5,153 nt of DNA from contig DHRX01000187.1 in the NCBI GenBank assembly GCA_002408345.1, positions 2,793 to 7,945 of the forward strand, in the 5' to 3' direction. The stretch comes from Firmicutes bacterium UBA5301 (lineage in GTDB: Bacteria; Bacillota; UBA5301). The notes beneath the pieces are model-generated. The model made no database searches. It saw only the letters and a list, made by a program, of their open reading frames with translations, and was not told the DNA's origin. Positions 1 through 5,153 of the stretch are shown piece by piece (the first letter of the stretch is position 1; each line of letters starts with the position of its first letter). Position numbers and translations under genes: made by a program.

Positions 1-69
1 GGCCAAAGGGGGCAGACTGTAAATCTGCTGGCATTGCCTTCGTAGGTTCGAATCCTACTCCCTCCACCA
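1..69 (+). tRNA. tRNA-Tyr (anticodon GTA), 5' end cut by the window edge
   Basis: This is the 3' part of a class II tyrosine tRNA. The anticodon stem is GCAGA (12-16) paired with TCTGC (24-28), enclosing the loop CTGTAAA with anticodon GTA at 19-21, which reads tyrosine codons UAU and UAC. A long variable arm with a GGC/GCC stem (30-32 with 36-38) marks the class II fold of bacterial tRNA-Tyr. The T arm is GTAGG (42-46), loop TTCGAAT, CCTAC (54-58). The 3' acceptor strand TCCCTCC (59-65) is followed by discriminator A66 and an encoded CCA at 67-69. About 16 nt are missing at the 5' side: the 5' acceptor strand and the start of the D arm. A terminator follows closely, so this is the last gene of its transcript. 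Confidence 0.97.
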
Positions 70-86
70 GTATAATTTGCAACAGT

Positions 87-117
87 AACCTAAGCTAGAG
101 GATGCTTAGGTTTTTTT
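87..117 (+). terminator. Rho-independent terminator after tRNA-Tyr
   Basis: AACCTAAGC (87-95) pairs perfectly with GCTTAGGTT (104-112) around an 8-nt loop, and a run of seven T (111-117) overlaps the end of the stem. This is a standard intrinsic terminator for the plus-strand tRNA transcript. On the minus strand the same hairpin lies 17 nt beyond the stop codon of the TIGR04086-family gene. There it is followed only by TTACTGTTG, so it could end the convergent operon only weakly. Confidence 0.9.
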
Positions 118-129
118 ATTGCTCCGAGG

Positions 130-492
130 TTATTTTAGATTAATTCCAATCATTCCAGAAAGGATTCCTACTGCGGCTGCGGCTAATATTCCACCTAGGC
201 CCCGGTGGATTGAGGCAATTCCGGCCTGGGTACCACCGAGCGCACCAAGGATTAACGCCAATGCACTATACAAAACCCCAACCGCTAAACCTACTAACCA
301 ACCCTTCCCTTCACTGGACCGGGCGCCGAAGATTCCTCCGATAGCAATACTTAAATAATTGATTAAAAGTAAACTAGATATACTTAACTTTAACCAACTA
401 GTACTGGCCATTATGATAGCTAAAATAACGCTAACTACTACGGTTGTGCAGATGCTGACAGTAAAACCTTTAACCGTAGCGATAAAGCCCAT
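130..492 (-). CDS. TIGR04086/DUF3792-family small membrane protein
   Basis: A 120-residue, very hydrophobic protein with four predicted membrane helices at roughly residues 8-30, 36-56, 64-85 and 98-117. Short polar links (RSSEGKG near 58-64, and HR near 96-97) separate the later helices. Small residues (Gly/Ala) are abundant in helices 3 and 4, which suggests close helix packing. Length, helix layout and the GGIFGAR segment after helix 2 fit the TIGR04086 (DUF3792, YrzE-like) family of Bacillota, whose function is not known. The ATG start is well supported: AAAGGAGGGG (497-506) contains AGGAGG 6 nt upstream. It is the last gene of the minus-strand run, 71 nt after the TPR gene, and converges on tRNA-Tyr. 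No catalytic motif is visible. The family assignment rests on pattern recognition, not a search; the membrane topology is the firmer statement. Confidence 0.85.
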   Translation of the reverse strand: MGFIATVKGFTVSICTTVVVSVILAIIMASTSWLKLSISSLLLINYLSIAIGGIFGARSSEGKGWLVGLAVGVLYSALALILGALGGTQAGIASIHRGLGGILAAAAVGILSGMIGINLK

Positions 493-526
493 AAGACCCC
501 TCCTTTAAACATTCCATATCTCTTCT

Positions 527-542
527 CATAACCAAAGTTATG
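527..542. repeat. Perfect short inverted repeat in the 71-nt gap
   Basis: CATAAC (527-532) and GTTATG (537-542) form a perfect 6-bp inverted repeat around CAAA, in the gap between the TPR gene stop and the start of the TIGR04086-family gene. A run of seven G (546-552, plus strand) lies beside it, and the ribosome binding site of the downstream gene is about 20 nt away. No T-run follows on either strand, so it is not a standard terminator. It could be a weak hairpin in the mRNA, a small operator, or chance. Confidence 0.35.
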
Positions 543-563
543 CAAGGGGGGGCTAGGAAATAC

Positions 564-1238
564 CTAACGCCAGAATTGACGCAAGGCACCAGCACCTTTA
601 GTCAGTTCTTGTAAGGCCTTAAAAAAATGACCAGCTTCATAATAAGCCAAACCTAATAAGGCATGGCTATACTGGTTGGTTGGGTCAATAGCTACTGAAC
701 TTTCTAGGATATTTATAGCTTTAGGTAGATAACCAGCTTTGTAGTAAGCAAAACCAAGGTAATTACGGGGCCAAGGGTTACTTGGATCTAAGTGAACAAC
801 TTGCTCAAAAACCTCTACCGAATTGGCATATTGTTTTTGCCAATAATAAGCGAAAGCCAAATAACTTTGAACCAATAGGTCATCACGAGATCTTTCTTGT
901 TGTGCGTAACGGGCGATAATGCTTCCAGCAAAAGAATGCCCTGTATCTAGTTTGTCTAAGGTTTCAAAGGAATCAAAGCTTCCTTCAATTAAACCTAACA
1001 TGGCTTGGGCGACAGCTAGTTGAAAATATCCGTCCTGACTGGTTGGGTTAACCGTAATCTCTTCTTTGGCCAGATGCAGTTGTCTTTCCCAAAAGGCGGT
1101 CTTTGGTGGAACAACACCGGAATCTGCTAATAGTACAGGGTTGGTTGTAATACAAATAAGTAACGTTAGGAGCAGGACAAGTAAGCCTGCCCCTAACAGT
1201 ATAAGATTTATTTGCCTTTGTTTATTCTGTAAAGTCAA
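564..1238 (-). CDS. Membrane-anchored TPR protein (TTG start)
   Basis: A 224-residue protein of unknown specific role. A short basic N-terminus (residues 1-9) precedes one strongly hydrophobic helix at about 10-31, acting as a signal anchor or uncleaved signal, so the rest is probably outside the membrane. At least three consecutive tetratricopeptide repeats follow, at about 122-155, 156-189 and 190-214. They show the A/G-x3-Y/F-A-Y-Y and A-x3-F/L pattern and end in LDPSNP and IDPTNQ. A more degenerate helical pair lies at about 68-100. TPRs normally bind partner proteins or peptides. The open frame extends 48 codons further upstream, but that part lies inside the EF-G gene. The TTG at 1236-1238 is chosen because AAGGGTGA sits 7 nt before it, the gene then begins 16 nt after the EF-G stop, and the hydrophobic helix falls where an N-terminal anchor should. 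The TPR call is firm; the partner is unknown. Confidence 0.88.
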   Translation of the reverse strand: MTLQNKQRQINLILLGAGLLVLLLTLLICITTNPVLLADSGVVPPKTAFWERQLHLAKEEITVNPTSQDGYFQLAVAQAMLGLIEGSFDSFETLDKLDTGHSFAGSIIARYAQQERSRDDLLVQSYLAFAYYWQKQYANSVEVFEQVVHLDPSNPWPRNYLGFAYYKAGYLPKAINILESSVAIDPTNQYSHALLGLAYYEAGHFFKALQELTKGAGALRQFWR

Positions 1239-1245
1239 GTTATGT

Positions 1246-1253
1246 TCACCCTT
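1246..1253 (-). promoter_or_regulatory. Ribosome binding site deciding the TTG start of the TPR gene
   Basis: AAGGGTGA on the minus strand resembles the AAGGAGGTGA consensus. It lies 7 nt upstream of TTG (1236-1238), in the 16-nt gap just after the EF-G stop codon. This supports TTG over the in-frame start 48 codons upstream, which has no reason to be used inside the EF-G gene. Confidence 0.7.
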
Positions 1254-1254
1254 A

Positions 1255-3321
1255 CTAGGAAGCCGCTTCCTTCTCTTTAGCCGCAGCAATGATCTGTTCA
1301 GCTTGAACCTGGGGAACCTCTTCGTAGTGGTCAAATTCAACGCTAAACGAACCCCTGGCTTGTGATATTGAACGCAAGTCAATGGCGTAACGGAACATTT
1401 CGGATTGGGGTACTAACGCGTTAATTAACTGATAGTTGCTTTGTGGTTCCATCCCCAGAATTTTACCCCGTTTTTTGTTTAAATCACCAATGACATCGCC
1501 CATATATTCGTCTGGGACTGAAATCGCCGCTTTTAAAATTGGTTCAAGTAAAATTGGACGAGCGTCCATAAATCCCTTCTTAAAAGCCATGGAAGCAGCT
1601 ATCTTAAAAGCCATTTCTGATGAGTCTACACTATGGTATGATCCATCTACTAGGGTTACACGAACTCCAGTTATGGGATAACCGGCAAGAACCCCTTCAT
1701 CTAAAACTTCTAAGATCCCCTTTTCTACTGCAGGGATGTACTGTTTAGGTACTGCACCACCAAAAATTTTATCAACGAACTCAAAACGCTGATCATTAGC
1801 GAGAGGTTCGATTTCAATCCATACATGCCCGTATTGGCCTCGACCACCAGATTGCTTTTTATGCTTGCCTTCTATCTTGGTAGCGCCACGTATGGTTTCT
1901 CGGTAGGCTACTCTGGGAACAGAAAGTTCTATTTCAGTACCAAATTTATTTTTTAAGCGGCTACCTATTACTTCTAAGTGAAGATCGCCCATACCGCTAA
2001 TGAGTAGCTGCCCTGTTTCTGTACTTTTTTTAATAGCTAACGTCGGATCTTCTTCAACTAGACGATGCAGTCCAATACTAATTTTGTCTTCATCGCCTTT
2101 TGTTTTCGGCTCTACAGCCATTGATAAAACCGGCTTAGGAAACTGGATTAATGGTAAACTTATTTTCTTATCTTTTTCAGTTAGAGTGTCACCAGTTACT
2201 GTTTCCTGGAGCTTGGTAACAGCACCAATGTCTCCTGCTTCTAGTTCAGCTACTGGTTTTAAATCTTTACCGTAAACCAGCATAAGTTGGCCTAAGCGTT
2301 CTTCTTTTTCTCTAGCTGTATTATAAACGTAGGAATCAGAGCGTAAAGTGCCTGAGTAGACCCTAAAAAGCGAAAGTTTTCCGACGTAAGGGTCGGCCAT
2401 CGTTTTAAAGACAAAGGCGGTTATTGGCCCGTTGGAATCGGGCGTGAGAATAATTTCTGAGTTATTTTGAAGAGCCTTTATACCGCCAATATCTGCTGGT
2501 GATGGAAAATAATTTACGATGGCGTCTAGTAATGCTGGAGTTCCAGATGGGTTTGTACCACAAGCGAAAAAAATGGGGGTTAGTGAACCGGTAAGTAATC
2601 CTGACTTTAAAGCGTTGATAATTTCTGGAGTCGTTAATTCTTGTCCGTCGAAATATTTTTCCATTAGGGCGTCATCGGTAGATGCTACACCTTCAATTAA
2701 CAGGTCTCTATAGGTGGTAATTTCAGGGGTAATATTAACAGGTTCACGTTTGACTTGATTGCGTTGGCTAACGACTGTTTCTAATCGCAGGAGATCAATA
2801 ATACCGTTAAATTGTTCTGCTTGCCCGTTAGGTATTTGCACCGGGACAGCTTGTGGTCCAAAATATTCTCGAATCTCCTCAATTACTTTAGTAAAATTAG
2901 CATTTTCCCGATCTATTTTACTGACTACAATCGCCTTAGGAAGTCTAAAATCATCGGCGTAAGCAGATACTTTTTCCGTTCCGACCTGTACCCCACTTAA
3001 TGCATCAACAACAATTAGAGAAATATCAGCTACTCGTAATGAACTCGAAACTTCGCCAACAAAATCAAAATAACCGGGGGTATCAATTAAATTGATTTTA
3101 TGTTCTCGCCAAAAGCAAGGTGCGACAGAGGCATTGATTGAAACAGTTCTTTTTACTTCTTCAGAATCGTAATCCATAGTAGTCGTGCCTTCTTCAACTT
3201 TTCCCAGGCGATCAATACCGCCGCTAACATAAAGCATCGCTTCGGCCAAAGTTGTTTTCCCCGCACCACCATGGCCGACTAAAGCTATGTTGCGCAGCTT
3301 TGCCGTAGGCACCTTAGTCAT
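1255..3321 (-). CDS. fusA2: EF-G2-type elongation factor G paralog (translational GTPase)
   Basis: A 688-residue, five-domain protein of EF-G layout. The G domain (about 1-270) has P-loop GHGGAGKT at 16-23, switch II DTPGYFDF at 80-87, SKID at 134-137 in place of NKxD, and ACG near 255 in place of SA(L/K). Domain II is at about 298-385 and domain III at about 395-470 (SGMGDLHLEV). Domain IV, about 470-595, carries GGRGQYGHV (492-500) and the decoding-site loop DGSYHSVDSSEMAF (559-572). Domain V, about 596-668, ends with the EF-G signature SEMFRYAIDLRS and FDHYEEVP. Tyr84 replaces the catalytic histidine of ordinary EF-G (DTPGHVDF), and switch I has KRTVSI in place of RGITI. These are marks of the EF-G2 subfamily (Thermus EF-G-2, mycobacterial FusA2), which binds ribosomes but is not the main translocase; its cellular role is unsettled. 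The ATG at 3319-3321 is chosen over an in-frame TTG two codons upstream because AGGAGG is 8 nt away. The gene lies 42 nt after the UDG gene and 16 nt before the TPR gene. A canonical fusA is presumably elsewhere in the genome. Confidence 0.94.
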   Translation of the reverse strand: MTKVPTAKLRNIALVGHGGAGKTTLAEAMLYVSGGIDRLGKVEEGTTTMDYDSEEVKRTVSINASVAPCFWREHKINLIDTPGYFDFVGEVSSSLRVADISLIVVDALSGVQVGTEKVSAYADDFRLPKAIVVSKIDRENANFTKVIEEIREYFGPQAVPVQIPNGQAEQFNGIIDLLRLETVVSQRNQVKREPVNITPEITTYRDLLIEGVASTDDALMEKYFDGQELTTPEIINALKSGLLTGSLTPIFFACGTNPSGTPALLDAIVNYFPSPADIGGIKALQNNSEIILTPDSNGPITAFVFKTMADPYVGKLSLFRVYSGTLRSDSYVYNTAREKEERLGQLMLVYGKDLKPVAELEAGDIGAVTKLQETVTGDTLTEKDKKISLPLIQFPKPVLSMAVEPKTKGDEDKISIGLHRLVEEDPTLAIKKSTETGQLLISGMGDLHLEVIGSRLKNKFGTEIELSVPRVAYRETIRGATKIEGKHKKQSGGRGQYGHVWIEIEPLANDQRFEFVDKIFGGAVPKQYIPAVEKGILEVLDEGVLAGYPITGVRVTLVDGSYHSVDSSEMAFKIAASMAFKKGFMDARPILLEPILKAAISVPDEYMGDVIGDLNKKRGKILGMEPQSNYQLINALVPQSEMFRYAIDLRSISQARGSFSVEFDHYEEVPQVQAEQIIAAAKEKEAAS

Positions 3322-3329
3322 AAACAATT

Positions 3330-3335
3330 CCTCCT
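3330..3335 (-). promoter_or_regulatory. Ribosome binding site deciding the EF-G2 start
   Basis: A perfect AGGAGG on the minus strand lies 8 nt before ATG (3319-3321) but only 2 nt before the alternative in-frame TTG (3325-3327). The spacing clearly favours the ATG, giving a protein that begins MTKVPTAK. Confidence 0.85.
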
Positions 3336-3363
3336 CTTTTAACTAGATTGCGTTATAAACCCT

Positions 3364-3942
3364 TTAGGCAGGGTAATTACCTCCTTTATCGGATTCAGCA
3401 AGTAATTTAAGAACTTGTTTAAAATCCTCCCAGACCGGTCGCTTTTTGATCGGATCACGCAAAAGTGCGGCAGGATGAAAGGTAGGCATGACAGGAATAC
3501 CCCGATATTCATGCCAAATACCACGGGAACGGGTAATTAACAAGTTCGGGGAAATTAAGTAACGAGCAGCACTTGAACCTAAAGCGATCAATACTTTTGG
3601 AGAGATTAAGTCGATTTGCTGGTCAAGCCAGTAAGAACAGGTTTGCGCTTCATTAATAGTTGGGACTCGGTTATGAGGTGGTCGGCACTTGACTATATTG
3701 GCAATGTAGACACTATCCCTTTGCCAGTTACAAGCGCCAATTATTTTATCCAAAAGCTGTCCAGCTGGGCCTACAAACGGTCGTCCTTGCAAATCTTCTT
3801 GTTGGCCCGGACCTTCACCAATTAACATTACTTCAGCTGTAGGGTTGCCTTCACCAAAAACGACTTGAGTCGCCCCTAGCCGTAGCGGACAACGTTGACA
3901 GCTTAAGACGGTTTTTTTCAGTTCTTCTAGACTTAGTGGCAT
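3364..3942 (-). CDS. Family 4 uracil-DNA glycosylase (4Fe-4S)
   Basis: A complete 192-residue uracil-DNA glycosylase of the thermostable, iron-sulfur type. It removes uracil, arising from cytosine deamination or dUTP misincorporation, by cutting the N-glycosidic bond in the first step of base-excision repair. Four cysteines placed as in family 4 enzymes bind the cluster: C15 and C18 (CQRC), C86 (VKCRPP) and C102. The spacings of 68 and 16 residues match my recollection of the Thermus enzyme. Motif GEGPGQQED (42-50) forms the catalytic loop, F56 in RPFVGPAG should stack on uracil, N82 recognises the base, and H156 in FHPAALLRD is in the second active-site motif. The length is near the family norm. 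The ATG start has GAGGTGG 4 nt upstream. The gene begins 19 nt after the propeller protein gene and ends 42 nt before EF-G2, so it is probably cotranscribed with both. No required residue is missing. Confidence 0.95.
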   Translation of the reverse strand: MPLSLEELKKTVLSCQRCPLRLGATQVVFGEGNPTAEVMLIGEGPGQQEDLQGRPFVGPAGQLLDKIIGACNWQRDSVYIANIVKCRPPHNRVPTINEAQTCSYWLDQQIDLISPKVLIALGSSAARYLISPNLLITRSRGIWHEYRGIPVMPTFHPAALLRDPIKKRPVWEDFKQVLKLLAESDKGGNYPA

Positions 3943-3961
3943 CTTACCACCTCTTCCCTAT

Positions 3962-5153
3962 TTACTGGTTGGGAAAGAGATAGGCTTCGCTCCCTAACCA
4001 GAATGATTGGAAATTAAAAAACTCTTCAGCAAATGGTAATGAAAAACAGGTCCTCCCATTAATATTGCGTACTTCTGTAGTTTTAAAAGGCAAGCCATTA
4101 ACCCAGATAGTCTTATCCTGTGGATCGATAATAATAAACACCCTGGTTTGGCTGAGATATAATAAATGGCTAATACTATTCAGATCTACCTTAAGGTCAA
4201 AAAGAGGTGCTAGTTCAACTAGCGGCAACCAGAGTTGACCTGCTGATAGCAGAGCGTTGAGCGTTATAAATTGGTCATTTCTCTGGTAAAACTCTACTTT
4301 AACTATGGAAAGGGGGTACTCTACAATACGGAGCGTTGAGCCGCTAGCAGTAAAGCCGATGACATCATCCCACGGGTTACAAAGTTGCTGCCATTTGGCT
4401 TCCACTATGGGAATATCAACCCGATATTGGGGAGAACCGCTAGCTGATAGGGGCCAGATTACTATTTTATGATTAACTTTTGCTGTTAAGGCTAGGCGGT
4501 TACTCTTCGGAAGTACCAACTTTTCTAAATTTTCTGGTATTCCAGGCAGGCTTTCATAACGCCATTTTTGACTATAGGATCCATTAGTAAATTGGAATGC
4601 GTAAAGTAACCCCATTGGGGTTGCAGTAACAATTTCATCTAACCCATTGTTATCTAAATCAAGGACTTCAATTCCAGCGATACCACCCCAAGGGAAATTA
4701 GACCAAACCGGTTGTAGACGTGATTTGGCCGGAGAGAAAATCTGTAATTCGGCACCATTAACTACTAGGGCAAAATCGGTATTACCATCTCCATCAAAAT
4801 CACCAGCACCAGCATAAATTATTTTTTTCCCAGAGAGTTTAGTAGAGGTCCATTGTAATTCGGGATTTACTCCGTTCCAGCGCAGAATATTAAGCGAACC
4901 ATCGGCACAAATGGCTAGAATTGTTGGAAAGGGGAATCCAGAAAGGGTAAGCACATCAAGATTGACTACTTCTGACCAGAGATAGACACGGGAATATGAT
5001 CGCCACCACTCTTTACCAGTCCATCCGATGACATCGACAACCCCGATGTCATCATGAGCAACAATGACTTCAGGGGTACCATCACCATCCAAATCTGCGA
5101 GGATTGCAGCGGTTAATGGAGATTCAAAAGTATATTCTTCCCAGAGAACAAAT
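3962..5153 (-). CDS. FG-GAP/VCBS-type beta-propeller protein with C-terminal copper-amine-oxidase-N-like domain, 5' truncated
   Basis: 396 residues are visible. The frame stays open to the window edge, so the N-terminus, including any signal peptide, lies outside. The TTG at 5090-5092 that could be read as a start falls inside a repeat motif (ADLDGDGTPEV) and is not a real start. About the first 285 visible residues are propeller-like repeats of roughly 47-50 residues. Three have calcium-loop motifs (DLDGDGTPE at 20-28, DFDGDGNTD at 118-126, DLDNNGLDE at 165-173); others near 67, 210 and 255 keep the strand pattern but have lost the acidic loop. Residues about 293-380 look like the copper amine oxidase N-terminal (stalk) domain: LWLPLVELAPLFDLKV, then IIDPQDKTIWVNG, then a second TCFSLPFAEEFF half. 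Both parts are typical of exported or cell-surface proteins; no enzyme active site is seen. It is the first visible gene of the run, 19 nt before the UDG gene. The role is unknown. The FG-GAP call is firm, the C-terminal domain moderately so. Confidence 0.85.
   Translation of the reverse strand, partial: FVLWEEYTFESPLTAAILADLDGDGTPEVIVAHDDIGVVDVIGWTGKEWWRSYSRVYLWSEVVNLDVLTLSGFPFPTILAICADGSLNILRWNGVNPELQWTSTKLSGKKIIYAGAGDFDGDGNTDFALVVNGAELQIFSPAKSRLQPVWSNFPWGGIAGIEVLDLDNNGLDEIVTATPMGLLYAFQFTNGSYSQKWRYESLPGIPENLEKLVLPKSNRLALTAKVNHKIVIWPLSASGSPQYRVDIPIVEAKWQQLCNPWDDVIGFTASGSTLRIVEYPLSIVKVEFYQRNDQFITLNALLSAGQLWLPLVELAPLFDLKVDLNSISHLLYLSQTRVFIIIDPQDKTIWVNGLPFKTTEVRNINGRTCFSLPFAEEFFNFQSFWLGSEAYLFPNQ
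4013..4276 (-). other. Copper-amine-oxidase-N-like domain coding region
   Basis: This part of the propeller gene encodes about 88 residues with the pattern of the copper amine oxidase N-terminal domain family: a two-part unit with LP-L--LAPLF-L-V in the place of the usual VPLR-V-EALG--V, followed by a strand pair and IWVNGLPF, then a second half with SLPFAEEFF. In Bacillota this domain is usually found as a non-catalytic module on exported proteins. The assignment is by pattern only; the usual Arg of PLR is absent, so the copy is divergent. Confidence 0.55.
4634..5095 (-). repeat. Region spanning three DxDxDG-type FG-GAP calcium loops
   Basis: Protein-level repeats within the propeller gene. 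Acidic loops lie at 5069-5095 (DLDGDGTPE), 4775-4801 (DFDGDGNTD) and 4634-4660 (DLDNNGLDE). Between the first and second, a repeat unit near 4950 keeps hydrophobic strands and a late ADGSLNILRW turn but lacks the acidic loop. Spacing of about 47-50 residues per unit fits propeller blades. The third loop has Asn-Asn in place of Gly-Asp and may bind calcium less tightly. Confidence 0.75.

Noticed and set aside
119..358. Plus-strand open frame opposite the TIGR04086-family gene, and the other plus-strand frames inside the EF-G, TPR and UDG genes
   Set aside because: They are antisense shadows of clearly coding minus-strand genes, with Pro/Ser-rich or otherwise meaningless translations and no supporting start signals.
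493..545. A sigma-70-type promoter for the TIGR04086-family gene, with TTGCAT (minus strand, 540-545) as the -35 box
   Set aside because: TTGCAT is a fair -35 match, but no acceptable -10 hexamer occurs 16-18 nt downstream; the best candidate (TATGGA) is badly spaced and a poor match.
1239..1382. A 48-codon N-terminal extension of the TPR protein reaching into the EF-G gene
   Set aside because: It overlaps the conserved EF-G C-terminus in another frame, is rich in Arg/Lys/Leu as expected for a shadow frame, and leaves the membrane helix away from the N-terminus. A good ribosome binding site supports TTG at 1236-1238.
3322..3327. In-frame TTG two codons upstream of the EF-G2 ATG as the start
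   Set aside because: It would leave only 2 nt between AGGAGG and the start codon; the ATG has the normal 8-nt spacing.
3339..3524. A 61-codon minus-strand open frame overlapping the end of the UDG gene
   Set aside because: It lies in another frame inside a well-conserved gene, has no convincing ribosome binding site and resembles no known protein.
3943..3961. A promoter or frameshift junction between the propeller gene and the UDG gene
   Set aside because: The 19-nt gap only has room for the UDG ribosome binding site, and both reading frames end and begin cleanly with conserved sequence.

Overview
The window is an ordinary-looking chromosomal stretch, most likely from a member of the Bacillota (Clostridia/Peptococcaceae-like). 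The reasons are the small four-helix membrane protein of the TIGR04086/DUF3792 type (a Bacillota family), strong AGGAGG-type ribosome binding sites, a TTG start, a tRNA gene with its CCA encoded, a secreted-type propeller protein carrying a copper-amine-oxidase-N-like domain (common in Clostridia and Paenibacilli), and a moderately low GC content judged by eye. The genus cannot be read from this window.

Layout: the left edge holds the 3' part of a plus-strand tRNA-Tyr(GTA) gene (1-69), followed by an intrinsic terminator (87-117). All the protein genes lie on the minus strand and converge on it. In transcription order, from the right edge leftwards, they are: (1) a 5'-truncated FG-GAP/VCBS-type beta-propeller protein with a C-terminal copper-amine-oxidase-N-like domain (3962-5153); (2) a family 4, iron-sulfur uracil-DNA glycosylase (3364-3942); (3) an EF-G2-type translational GTPase paralog (1255-3321); (4) a membrane-anchored TPR protein starting at TTG (564-1238); (5) a four-helix TIGR04086-family membrane protein (130-492). 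Gaps of 19, 42, 16 and 71 nt suggest one transcript for at least the first four. No promoter was recognised inside the run, so the operon promoter probably lies beyond the right edge.

The genes do not form an obvious pathway. They combine base-excision repair, a ribosome-associated GTPase and three envelope or surface proteins of unknown role. The most informative feature is the G domain of the EF-G paralog: the switch II catalytic histidine is a tyrosine (DTPGYFDF) and several other G motifs differ, while the decoding-site loop of domain IV is intact. This is the known EF-G2 type rather than a new system. I found no CRISPR array, insertion sequence, phage gene or convincing undescribed defence system. 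No stretch longer than about 300 bases lacks a gene.
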